Position numbers and translations under genes: made by a program
Part shown: in pieces, positions 35,174 to 43,385 of the stretch
Numbering within the stretch: position 1 is the stretch's first letter
Layout of the letters: the number at the start of each line of letters is the position of its first letter
The notes under the pieces: generated by a model
Database searches by the model: none
Seen by the model: the letters and a program-made list of their open reading frames with translations, nothing else
Told to the model about the DNA's origin: nothing
Source: Herbaspirillum sp. RTI4
GTDB lineage: Bacteria; Pseudomonadota; Gammaproteobacteria; Burkholderiales; Burkholderiaceae_D
NCBI RefSeq assembly: GCF_034313965.1
Contig: NZ_JAVIWQ010000002.1
Coordinates: 2,542,001 to 2,606,000 of the forward strand
Direction: 5' to 3'
DNA: 64,000 bases

Positions 35174-36331
35174 ATGACTATTTTGCCTATCCGAAGGGCC
35201 CATTCATTCGAAATGGATGCGCGCAAGGCGGTGCTGGAGTTTCACGCCGCAGTGTCACAGCCAGACATGCAATTAGTGATTTTTTTCTGTTCGACTAACT
35301 ACGACCTGGATGTGCTGGCCGCTGAAATGCGCCGTCTTTTTGTCGGCGTTCAGGTCGTCGGCTGTACCGCCGCTGGCGAAATCGGACCGAGTGGCTACTT
35401 GAAGCACAGCCTGTCGGGAGCAAGTTTTCCGACAGCAATATGCAAAGTCGTCAGTGGGCGATTGGATGAGTTACAGGATTTTGATTTTTATAAAGGCCAT
35501 GAATTTACCCAGGCGCTGATGCAAAAACTCCGGGGCAAGGTTGCCGATGCCGGGTTGAAAAATAGCTTCGCGCTGATGCTGATCGACGGTCTCTCCATTC
35601 GTGAAGAGCTGGTGGTGCATGCTTTCCAGCACGCGCTGGACAACATACCTCTGGTCGGAGGTTCGGCGGCGGACAATCAGGAATTTCTCTGCGCGCAGGT
35701 CTATGCGGACGGCAACTTCCATTCCGCAAGTGCCGCGCTGATCCTGATTAATACCTGCCTGCCATTCCGGGTATTTCAGTCGCAGGATTTTATTAGTGAC
35801 CAGGAACAAATGGTGGTCACACAAGCCGATACCGCCCGTCGTATCGTCAGAGAAATCAACGGACGTCCCGCCGCACAGGAGTATGCAAGGCTGGCCGGCG
35901 TGAGTGTGGCGGATCTTCATTCCTACCATTTCGCCTCTTTGCCCGTCGTCGTGATGGTGGATGGCGTGGAGTATGTGCGCGGCATACAAAAAACGGAATC
36001 CGACGGCAGCCTCACCTTTTTGTGCGCCATTGAAGGGGGCTTGGTGTTGAGAATAGCGCATCGAGTCGATCTGGTAAGCAATCTGGAGCAGACGTTCAGC
36101 GCCATCAAGGCAGCCATAGGCAAGCCACAACTGGTTTTAGGCTTTGATTGCTTTCAGCGCCGTATGGAAATTGAGCAGATGGGAATAAAAGACACGGTCG
36201 GGAAAATTTTCCAGGACAACAATACGATCGGATTCAATAGTTACGGCGAACAAATCCACGGCATGCACGTCAACCAGAGCCTCACCGGAATCGCCATCGG
36301 CGTTGCTCGGACCGCGTTTGAAAACCAATAA
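35174..36331 (+). CDS. FIST domain signal protein
   Basis: This 385-residue protein has FIST_N (about residues 15-210) and FIST_C (about 215-365), domains predicted to bind small ligands such as amino acids. VVGCTAAGEIGPSGY near residue 62 and VGGSAADNQEF near 158 are typical FIST_N motifs; the FIST_C ends with GFNSYGEQIHGMHVNQSLTGIAI. No signal peptide or membrane helix is visible, so it is cytoplasmic. The GGDEF gene starts two bases after its stop, so the two form a unit in which the FIST protein may sense a ligand and control the cyclase. Start choice is tentative. Confidence 0.87.
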   Translation: MTILPIRRAHSFEMDARKAVLEFHAAVSQPDMQLVIFFCSTNYDLDVLAAEMRRLFVGVQVVGCTAAGEIGPSGYLKHSLSGASFPTAICKVVSGRLDELQDFDFYKGHEFTQALMQKLRGKVADAGLKNSFALMLIDGLSIREELVVHAFQHALDNIPLVGGSAADNQEFLCAQVYADGNFHSASAALILINTCLPFRVFQSQDFISDQEQMVVTQADTARRIVREINGRPAAQEYARLAGVSVADLHSYHFASLPVVVMVDGVEYVRGIQKTESDGSLTFLCAIEGGLVLRIAHRVDLVSNLEQTFSAIKAAIGKPQLVLGFDCFQRRMEIEQMGIKDTVGKIFQDNNTIGFNSYGEQIHGMHVNQSLTGIAIGVARTAFENQ

Positions 36332-36332
36332 G

Positions 36333-38015
36333 ATGCCTGCTCCCATCGCCGCCGCTCTTGCCGGACTGGATCCGGCGATCCTGGCAGAATTTGCCCGGTT
36401 GAACAAAATTATCCACTCACTGATGGATCGTGCAGAACGCGTCGGCACGATGCAAAAATCCGACTTCGATCTATTCCAGAAAGCCGCCAGACTGGAAGAT
36501 CAGATACGGCACCGGACGCAAGAGCTGGAACAGACCCTGGTGAAAAACAAAGAAATTTCGGAAGCCTTGCAAAAAAGTAGCGAACGCTTTCAACGTCTCA
36601 CGAATTTATCCTCCGACTGGCATTGGGAGCAGGACGAACACTTTCGTTTTACGCTCGTCCAGTCTTCGGCGCAGATCAATGGCCGTGTTCATTCGCACGA
36701 GTACCTGGGGAAAACCCGTTGGGAACTGGATATCGGGATGGCTCCGTCAGAATGGAGCGAACACAAAGCCCAGATGGAAAGGCACGAGTCGTTTGCGGAT
36801 CTGGAATACAAGCTGCAAGTCGAAAACAACCCGGACCAGTGGTTCAGCGTCAGCGGAGAACCGGTGTTCGATAGCACCGGACAATTTACTGGTTACTTCG
36901 GATCGGGCAAATACATCACCGAACGCAAAAAGGCAGAGCTGCTGCGCACAGGGCAGAGCAGAGTACTGGAAATGATCGCCACCAGCATGCCACTGGGATC
37001 AACACTGGAAAGCCTGATGCATCTGCTCGAGTCTCAACTCGATGGCATGATGGCATCCATCCTGTTGCTGGACGATGACGGACTGCATTTGCGGCACGGT
37101 GCCGGCCCCAGTTTGCCGCTGAAATACCTGCAGGCAATTGATGGTCTCGCCGTCGGCCCGAATTCAGGCGTGTGCGGCACCGCCATTTACCGTAACGAAC
37201 GGGTGATTGTCAGTGATATTTTGGCAGACCCCTTGCTGGCGGACTACCGTGAACTGGCGATTGAACATGGATTGCGCAGCTGTTGTTCCACACCGATTAC
37301 AACGCATCATGGCAAGCTGCTGGGTACCTTCGCCCTTTACTCGGCCGAGGTGCACACCCCGACCGCACAGGAAGAGCAACTGATTGATGTGGCCACGCGC
37401 ATTGCCAGCATTGCTATCGTGCGCAGGAATAACGAAGCACGCATCAGCCATATGGCACATCACGATGCGCTGACCGGCTTGCCCAATCGTCTCCTCCTGG
37501 AGGACCGGCTCAAACAGGCAATGCTGCATGCCGATCGCTATGGTCGCAAGGTCGTCGTGGCGTTTATTGATTTGGATAAATTCAAATCCATCAATGACAG
37601 TCTCGGGCACAGCACGGGAGATGATCTTCTTAAAGTTATGGCGGACAGAATGCAGCGCTGCGTTCGCGCGACGGACACGGTAGTCCGTCTGGGCGGGGAT
37701 GAATTTGTCATTATCCTGTTCGATCAGCCCGGCCAGAAGGCGGCCATTAGTCCATTGCTAACAAAAATAAGCGATGCCATTACGGCACCGATCCGTCTTG
37801 CGCAGCAATGGCTGGAAGTGACCTCCAGTATCGGCATTGCCGTTTATCCCGATGACGGCACCGATACCGGTACGCTCATCATGAATGCCGATATGGCGAT
37901 GTACTCGGCAAAGGATCAGGGGCGCAATAATTGCCAGTTTTATACCCCCGATCTGAAAGCCAAGATGCATGCAAAACTGATGTTGGAAAATGCCAATCCA
38001 AAGGGTGAGCGGTAG
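36333..38015 (+). CDS. PAS-GAF-GGDEF diguanylate cyclase
   Basis: This 560-residue cytoplasmic protein has an N-terminal coiled coil (about 40-85), a PAS domain (about 85-205), a GAF domain (about 220-360) and a GGDEF domain (about 385-550). The catalytic motif is intact (RLGGDEFVIIL) and the inhibitory site RATD lies five residues before it, so the enzyme should make cyclic di-GMP and be feedback inhibited. The GAF domain has adjacent Cys residues (LRSCCSTP). There is no EAL domain. It overlaps in function with the FIST gene just upstream, with which it is probably translated. Confidence 0.93.
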   Translation: MPAPIAAALAGLDPAILAEFARLNKIIHSLMDRAERVGTMQKSDFDLFQKAARLEDQIRHRTQELEQTLVKNKEISEALQKSSERFQRLTNLSSDWHWEQDEHFRFTLVQSSAQINGRVHSHEYLGKTRWELDIGMAPSEWSEHKAQMERHESFADLEYKLQVENNPDQWFSVSGEPVFDSTGQFTGYFGSGKYITERKKAELLRTGQSRVLEMIATSMPLGSTLESLMHLLESQLDGMMASILLLDDDGLHLRHGAGPSLPLKYLQAIDGLAVGPNSGVCGTAIYRNERVIVSDILADPLLADYRELAIEHGLRSCCSTPITTHHGKLLGTFALYSAEVHTPTAQEEQLIDVATRIASIAIVRRNNEARISHMAHHDALTGLPNRLLLEDRLKQAMLHADRYGRKVVVAFIDLDKFKSINDSLGHSTGDDLLKVMADRMQRCVRATDTVVRLGGDEFVIILFDQPGQKAAISPLLTKISDAITAPIRLAQQWLEVTSSIGIAVYPDDGTDTGTLIMNADMAMYSAKDQGRNNCQFYTPDLKAKMHAKLMLENANPKGER

Positions 38016-38212
38016 TCTAAAGCTGCTCTCACCGACTCCCGGTTTGACCTGACCCTGGCGGCCTTGTCAGGCCAACCAAAGTTGTTCAGCGTGGCGTTTT
38101 ATCTTGCCACCACTCTTTCCGCTCCCTCAATTCTTGTTGCTTCCTTGTGCCAGCAAGTGCCTCGTCTATTTCAATGCTGCAATGCCGTATATTTTCTATA
38201 TACGAATAGAAA

Positions 38213-38253
38213 TTGATCCACATCAAATGCTTGCAATAGGGTATTGTTATCAT
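38213..38253 (+). promoter_or_regulatory. Fnr-dependent promoter, perfect box
   Basis: TTGATCCACATCAA at 38213-38226 is a perfect Fnr site. TATCAT at 38248-38253 matches the -10 consensus at five of six positions, so the start falls near 38260, about 41 bases from the box centre, as in class II activation. The nearest downstream genes are aspT and aspD. Confidence 0.75.
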
Positions 38254-38354
38254 AAAGCAACACTTCTTTGAGGGATAAAGGCAATAAAAACAAAGCAATA
38301 TGCACCACAGTTCGCTCATAAAACGCCATTTCGTCACACGTTCCCGCTGCGATT

Positions 38355-38402
38355 AGCAGCATGACCCCCAAGCACCATGACCTCCAAGCAGCATGACCCC
38401 CA
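38355..38402. repeat. 3 x 16-bp tandem repeat in the aspT leader
   Basis: AGCAGCATGACCCCCA occurs at 38355-38370 and 38387-38402, with a two-base variant between. It lies within the predicted aspT leader. Confidence 0.88.
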
Positions 38403-38688
38403 ACCCAAGGCAATCAGACCACTCAGTAGCCGGCCCCACGATTTTTTTACACTTTGCGTGATTGTTGCCCCTTCTGTGCCAGGGTCAATCAGGTCCTGGT
38501 GATGGCGGTCGAAAAATCGCGATCCACAGGATTTTCCCGCGACGTTTCTACGCTTTACCACCACGCGATTTTTGGCAGATGTTGTCTGGATTATCTGATG
38601 AAGCAACTGCGCGGCGCTTATTCAGCAATTCCTGATCTGCCACGGATGCCTTCTCATTGAAAAAAAATACGACAAGAAAGGTATGAAC

Positions 38689-40374
38689 ATGGATTGGTTA
38701 CATGATCTATTCAAAACATCGCCGGAAATAGCTTTATTCCTCTCGCTGGGAATTGGTTACTACATCGGCAAAATCAAATTTGGCAAATTTCAGTTGGGCG
38801 GCGTGGCCGGCTCTTTGCTTGCCGCCGTCGTCATCAGTCAGGTCGGCGTGCATATCGATCCCGGCGTCAAGGCCGTGCTGTTTGCCTTGTTCATTTATGC
38901 CGTGGGCTATGAAAGCGGCCCACAATTCTTTAATTCGCTGGGCAAGCAATCGGTAAAAGAAATTATTCTGGCGGCCGTACTGGCGCTGACAGGTCTGGCC
39001 ACAGTCGTCATTATGGCCAGGCTGTTCGGTCTGGATAAGGGGCTGGCTGCCGGTGTCGCTGCCGGTGGATTGACGCAGTCCGCCATTATCGGCACGGCCG
39101 GCGATGCCATCGCCAAGCTCGGTCTGGCTGCCGACGAAGTCAAGCGGCTGCAAGGAAACGTCGCTATCGGCTACGCGGTGACCTATGTATTCGGCTCATT
39201 CGGCGCCATTATCGTCTGCGTCAACATCTTGCCAAGACTGATGGGCCGCAGCATCCGCGAAGATGCCATCAAGGCCGAAGTCGCCATGCAGTCCGGCGTA
39301 AAAGTGCTGGCTCCGGGGCAGGAGGCTGCGGTGTCGGAACTGATAGGGCGGCTCTATGAAATCGTGCGCGGCGGCAACACCGTCAACGACATAGAAACTC
39401 TGGACCCGGCCACCACCGTGACCATTGAAAAAGTCAAACGCGCCGGACGGATTATTCCCGTCAACCCGGAACTGGTTCTTCAGCCGCTCGATATCGTTCT
39501 GGTAGTAGGACGGCACGATGCCATGCTCAGCATTTCCAAGCTGATGGGCAAAGAAGTCTATGCCGTTGAGGGCATGGAACTGACGATGCAGCATCGCGAC
39601 ATGGTGCTGACCAACAAACAGTTTCACAACAAGACGGTCAGCGCCATTCGGACCGAAACCGCCAACGGTGTCCGTCACGGCATATTCGTGACCCAGATCA
39701 GCCGCATGGGCCAGGTTTTGCCCATGTTGCCCGAAACCGTGGTGCAGCTGGGTGACGTGATCTCCATTTACGGTGCCGAGCAGGACGTGAAGCGGGTCGC
39801 CGATAGCGTCGGCTATGTGCTGATTCCTAGCGCCAAAACCGATTTCGTCTATCTGGGCGCCGGTTTGGTAGTGGGTTTGCTGGTCGGCTTGCTGACGGCG
39901 AAGATAGGCTCCATTCCACTGACCTTAGGCAGTGGCGGCGGGGCCTTGCTCTCCGGCTTGCTGTTCGGCTGGTATCGCTCCAAGCATCAGTCTTTCGGCG
40001 AAATGCCCAACCCTGCGGTGCAAATTCTGAAAGATCTCGGCCTCGCCGGATTTGTGGTTGTCGTGGGTTTGTCCTCTGGTTTGCAAGCGGTCGAGACCAT
40101 CAAACAACAAGGCTTCACCATTTTCGGCGTCGGTATCGTCGTCACTATTTTGCCGATGATTCTGACCATGCTGATCGGTCGCTACATTTTGCGCTACGAC
40201 AACACCGCAATTTTTGCCGGCGCTCTGAGCGGTTCCCGCAGTGCCAATCCGGCTTTCGGTGAAGTCCTTGGCAAAGCCGAGAATGCTATTCCTACCGTGC
40301 CGTTTGCCATTACCTATGCGCTGGCCAACGTCTTTCTTACCTTGCTGGGGCCGCTCATCGTGGCCTTGGTCTGA
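38689..40374 (+). CDS. aspT: Aspartate:alanine antiporter
   Basis: This 561-residue inner-membrane carrier would exchange external aspartate for internal alanine. It has two hydrophobic halves (about residues 10-175 and 385-560) around a hydrophilic central part with two TrkA-C-like regions, the layout of the AspT family. The repeated motif GLTQSAIIGTAGDAI and GALSGSRSANPAFGEV are characteristic. The ATG at 38689 is chosen over 38683, because AAAGG at 38677-38681 is well spaced only from it and the start MDWL fits the family. With the decarboxylase it forms a proton-motive metabolic cycle. Confidence 0.93.
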   Translation: MDWLHDLFKTSPEIALFLSLGIGYYIGKIKFGKFQLGGVAGSLLAAVVISQVGVHIDPGVKAVLFALFIYAVGYESGPQFFNSLGKQSVKEIILAAVLALTGLATVVIMARLFGLDKGLAAGVAAGGLTQSAIIGTAGDAIAKLGLAADEVKRLQGNVAIGYAVTYVFGSFGAIIVCVNILPRLMGRSIREDAIKAEVAMQSGVKVLAPGQEAAVSELIGRLYEIVRGGNTVNDIETLDPATTVTIEKVKRAGRIIPVNPELVLQPLDIVLVVGRHDAMLSISKLMGKEVYAVEGMELTMQHRDMVLTNKQFHNKTVSAIRTETANGVRHGIFVTQISRMGQVLPMLPETVVQLGDVISIYGAEQDVKRVADSVGYVLIPSAKTDFVYLGAGLVVGLLVGLLTAKIGSIPLTLGSGGGALLSGLLFGWYRSKHQSFGEMPNPAVQILKDLGLAGFVVVVGLSSGLQAVETIKQQGFTIFGVGIVVTILPMILTMLIGRYILRYDNTAIFAGALSGSRSANPAFGEVLGKAENAIPTVPFAITYALANVFLTLLGPLIVALV

Positions 40375-40450
40375 ATAATTACTTGGTATTAAAAAGCAGC
40401 ATCCCTGGTCCTGTTCCGACAGACCACCCATATTTATAGGAGTACCCGCA

Positions 40451-42043
40451 ATGGACTTTAGTAACCCGGAAAAACTCGCGCTGTTAAGCCCCTTCGAATT
40501 GAAAGATGCGCTGATTGAAGTGGCGTCCCGACAAAGTGATCGCCTGATGCTCAACGCCGGTCGCGGCAATCCCAACTTCCTCGCCACGACTCCGCGCCAC
40601 GGCTTTTTCCAATTCGGCTTGTTTGCCATGAGCGAAGCAGAGCGCTCGTACATGTACATGGAAGATATTGGCGGCTTTCCACAGCGCGACGGCATCGAAG
40701 CGCGTTTTGAAATTTTCGCCAAGGCGCATCCCGGTGTACCCGGTGTCGACTTCATCGAGGCAGCCGTATCGTATGTGCGGGACCAGCTCGGCCTGTCGGT
40801 CGGCGATTTTATTTATGAAATGTGCGAAGCCATCCTCGGCTGCAACTATCCGGTACCCGACAGGATGCTGCGTCTGAGCGAAAAAATTGTCGGCCAATAC
40901 ATTCATCAAGAAATGATCGGCACCCATCCTTTCGTCGGCAACTTCGATATGTATGCGGTTGAAGGCGGCACTGCCGCAATGACTTACATCTTCAACAGCC
41001 TGCGCGAAAACCACATTCTGGAAGCCGGCGATACCATTGCTCTCGGCATGCCGATTTTCACCCCCTACATCGAGATTCCTCTGCTCAACGATTACCAGTT
41101 GGTGGAATTGATGATCGATGCGCCAGCGGAGAACAACTGGCAATTCACCAAGAAGGAACTCGATAAACTGCTCGACCCCAAGGTCAAGGCTTTCTTCCTG
41201 GTCAATCCCAGCAACCCGCCCTCGGTCAAGATGAGCGACGAAGTACTGGCTTATCTCGCCGACGTCGTCAAACAACGCCCCGACCTGATCATTCTGACCG
41301 ACGATGTCTACGGCACTTTCGCTGACAATTTCGTCTCCCTGTTTGCGATCTGCCCGCACAACACCATCCTGGTGTACTCGTTCTCCAAGTATTTCGGCGC
41401 GACCGGCTGGCGCATGGGCGTGGTTGCCACCCATGAAAACAATGTGATTGACGAAAAAATCGCCAATCTTCCCGAAGAAAAGCGCCTGCAACTGGACAAA
41501 CGCTACAGCTCCATCACCACCGATCCGCGCGGGCTGAAGTTTATCGATCGCCTGGTGGCCGATAGCCGCACAGTCGCTCTTAACCATACGGCGGGCGTGT
41601 CCACGCCGGTTCAGGCGCAGATGACCTTGTTTTCTTTGTTCTCGTTGATGGATGAGGCCGAGGACTACAAAAAATCGATGAAACGCATCGTGTTGCGTCG
41701 TAAAGAGGCGCTGTACCGGGAGCTGGGATTGCCCATGCCGCATGATCCTAATTCGGTTCGTTACTACCATCTGCTGGATCTGGGGCCGATCGCTACGCAG
41801 ATGTACGGTGCCGAATTTGCGACATGGATGCTCAAGCTGCTCAAGCCGAATGAAGCGCTGTTCCGTCTGGCCGAAGAAACCGGCGTAATCCTGCTGCCCG
41901 GTCGCGGCTTCGGCACGCAACACCAATCGGCGCGTGTTTCGCTGGCCAATTTGAACGAATACGACTACGCCAATATCGGCCGGTCTATCCGCAAAATGGC
42001 GGCAGAGTTTTACGCCCAGTTCCTGGCCGAAAAGAAAGCGTAA
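40451..42043 (+). CDS. aspD: Aspartate 4-decarboxylase
   Basis: This 530-residue PLP enzyme would convert aspartate to alanine and carbon dioxide, consuming a proton in the cytoplasm. It belongs to the fold type I aminotransferase-like class: NPSNPPSVKMSDE, ILTDDVYGTFAD and the PLP-binding Lys in YSFSKYFGATGWRMG are visible. The long form of 530 residues is typical of AspD rather than ordinary aminotransferases. AGGAG lies nine bases before the ATG. It follows aspT by 76 bp, and aspartate uptake, decarboxylation and alanine export together would generate proton-motive force, consistent with control by an Fnr box. Confidence 0.94.
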   Translation: MDFSNPEKLALLSPFELKDALIEVASRQSDRLMLNAGRGNPNFLATTPRHGFFQFGLFAMSEAERSYMYMEDIGGFPQRDGIEARFEIFAKAHPGVPGVDFIEAAVSYVRDQLGLSVGDFIYEMCEAILGCNYPVPDRMLRLSEKIVGQYIHQEMIGTHPFVGNFDMYAVEGGTAAMTYIFNSLRENHILEAGDTIALGMPIFTPYIEIPLLNDYQLVELMIDAPAENNWQFTKKELDKLLDPKVKAFFLVNPSNPPSVKMSDEVLAYLADVVKQRPDLIILTDDVYGTFADNFVSLFAICPHNTILVYSFSKYFGATGWRMGVVATHENNVIDEKIANLPEEKRLQLDKRYSSITTDPRGLKFIDRLVADSRTVALNHTAGVSTPVQAQMTLFSLFSLMDEAEDYKKSMKRIVLRRKEALYRELGLPMPHDPNSVRYYHLLDLGPIATQMYGAEFATWMLKLLKPNEALFRLAEETGVILLPGRGFGTQHQSARVSLANLNEYDYANIGRSIRKMAAEFYAQFLAEKKA

Positions 42044-42087
42044 AAGGGCGCTTGTACTAGCGTTCTTGCACAGTAAAAGCTGAATAA

Positions 42088-42135
42088 AAGGCACACTGCA
42101 ACAGCCCCGGCGGGTTGTCGCAGTGTGCCTTTTTG
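42088..42135 (+). terminator. Rho-independent terminator of the asp operon
   Basis: GGCACACTGCAACAGCC pairs with GGTTGTCGCAGTGTGCC and is followed by five T residues, 45 bp beyond the aspD stop. It is a strong intrinsic terminator and closes the aspT-aspD unit. Confidence 0.88.
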
Positions 42136-42345
42136 CATTAATGAAGTGGCAGGCACAGCGTAGCGCCTTGCGTTGCCGGAAGGCACTGAGCGATTCACGC
42201 CGTACAATTGCGCAACAACGGGCAGGGTCCCCATCGGACTCAGAAATCACCAACCTCACAAGCTCAATCAATCCATTGCGATTCTCGAAAATAGTTTTTT
42301 CAATGTTATTCTCACTCACTTGCCATTTCGATGAGTTTCGATAAC

Positions 42346-42448
42346 AGGACTTACGCAAAAAGCTGCTGGCTAGGCGCATTGCCGCAGGCAGTCCAAATTA
42401 GCACGACAAGGCAATGCAACAACGCCAGCGGACTTTTGCGTAAGTCCT
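42346..42448. mobile_element. MITE-like element, copy 2 (intact 15-bp inverted repeats)
   Basis: AGGACTTACGCAAAA at 42346-42360 is exactly repeated in reverse complement at 42434-42448. The 103-bp element contains no gene. Its reverse complement aligns over most of its length with the element at 23268-23364, showing a dispersed family. It ends 46 bp before a resolvase remnant, so this gap is a site of past DNA insertion. Confidence 0.8.
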
Positions 42449-42493
42449 CAATAAAAAGGATACCCATGCGACCGTCCGGAACCATGACGGACC

Positions 42494-42553
42494 ATGTTAA
42501 TCGGCTACGCTCGCGTTTCGCCACAGGGTCAGAACCTTGAATTGCAGCGCGCA
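42494..42553 (+). pseudogene. Remnant of a serine resolvase gene (N-terminal 20 codons)
   Basis: The frame starts MLIGYARVSPQGQNLELQ, the characteristic N terminus of Tn3-type serine resolvases with the catalytic Ser in ARVS. Resemblance stops after about 20 codons, exactly where the phosphopantetheinyl transferase begins in another frame, so the rest of the gene has been lost. It is not functional. Confidence 0.75.
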
Positions 42554-43271
42554 GCCCCTCGACAACTGGTCCTGGCCATCCCTATTGAGCGAGATTCAGT
42601 CTGGCGACGTCCATGTCTGGAGAGCCACTACCGCAAGCGAACAGTTTTCGCATTGTCATCATTTGCTTTCCGATGCCGAAGCAGAGCGGGCAAAGCGCTT
42701 TCTCACCGCGCAAAATCGCGATACCTATGTGCTGGCGCACGCCATGCTGCGTTCGCTGATCGGGCGCTATCTTGGCACAGGTGAGGCGCGCATCGATCTG
42801 GCTTATTCCATCTATCGGAAGCCCTTTCTTCCCGACAGCAAACTGGCATTCAATCTGACGCACTCCGCCGACGGTGTACTCATCGCCATCGGCTGGGACC
42901 GCGCCATCGGCATTGATCTGGAAGCGATTCAGACATTGAGCGACCAGGAAGAATTGATCAAGGTCGTGATGTCCGGGACGGAGAGGGCGATGCTTTCTGC
43001 TCTCGACAACCCTGAACGGGGTGCCGCTTTTTACCAGTTATGGACGCGCAAAGAGGCGCTGCTCAAAGCGACGGGCGCAGGTTTGCGGCATGACATGAGC
43101 AGCCTGACGCTGGATGCGCCTTTGGAGGATGCCGATGAAAAATTGAACGTAATGGACGCCCTTGCTTCCACCTGGACGCTGGTGGATTTGCAGCTGGGAT
43201 CAAGGTGGAGGGGGGCGCTGGCAGCGGAAGGAAAAATAACCGCGTTGCGTCATTTTTCCTTCGCATGGTGA
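42537..43271 (+). CDS. Sfp-type 4'-phosphopantetheinyl transferase (second copy)
   Basis: This 244-residue protein would activate carrier proteins by adding phosphopantetheine. It has DVHVWRA near residue 25, a typical N-terminal motif, NLTHSADGVLIAIG and IGIDLEAI in the middle, and YQLWTRKEALLKATGAGL with the Trp-x-x-Lys-Glu-Ala motif. It is clearly different from the transferase at 2386-3165. The only in-frame start is a TTG at 42537, inside the resolvase remnant; a TAA at 42498 prevents a longer version. AGGG lies eight bases before the TTG. The original N terminus or promoter may have been replaced by the insertion. Confidence 0.85.
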   Translation: MNCSAQPLDNWSWPSLLSEIQSGDVHVWRATTASEQFSHCHHLLSDAEAERAKRFLTAQNRDTYVLAHAMLRSLIGRYLGTGEARIDLAYSIYRKPFLPDSKLAFNLTHSADGVLIAIGWDRAIGIDLEAIQTLSDQEELIKVVMSGTERAMLSALDNPERGAAFYQLWTRKEALLKATGAGLRHDMSSLTLDAPLEDADEKLNVMDALASTWTLVDLQLGSRWRGALAAEGKITALRHFSFAW

Positions 43272-43305
43272 TGATAATCAACGAGGCAAGCCAGCTCAGC
43301 GCAGC

Positions 43306-43331
43306 CGATAGTTCAATACGATAGTTCAATA
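43306..43331. repeat. 2 x 13-bp repeat between convergent genes
   Basis: CGATAGTTCAATA occurs twice in a row in the short gap between the transferase and cysteine desulfurase ends. Confidence 0.85.
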
Positions 43332-43385
43332 CAATGCGCGGCACCGCCACGAGATTGATTTGCGCCGCCGCTGAATCCGCCGCGT

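Larger units (their letters stand above)
38016..38688 (+). other. Long upstream region of the aspartate operon
   Basis: No convincing gene lies in these 670 bases. They hold a perfect Fnr promoter (38213-38253), a three-copy 16-bp repeat (38355-38402) and a structured, GC-rich stretch up to the aspT start. If transcription starts near 38260, the aspT mRNA has a leader of about 430 bases, long enough for a leader-encoded regulatory element or an undetected small RNA. Confidence 0.5.

Noticed and set aside
40484..42379. A 631-codon frame opposite aspD
   Set aside because: It is an antisense shadow of a clearly recognised gene, with no domain of its own.
42494..42784. A functional serine resolvase
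   Set aside because: Only the first 20 codons resemble a resolvase; the rest of that frame is a shadow of the transferase gene.
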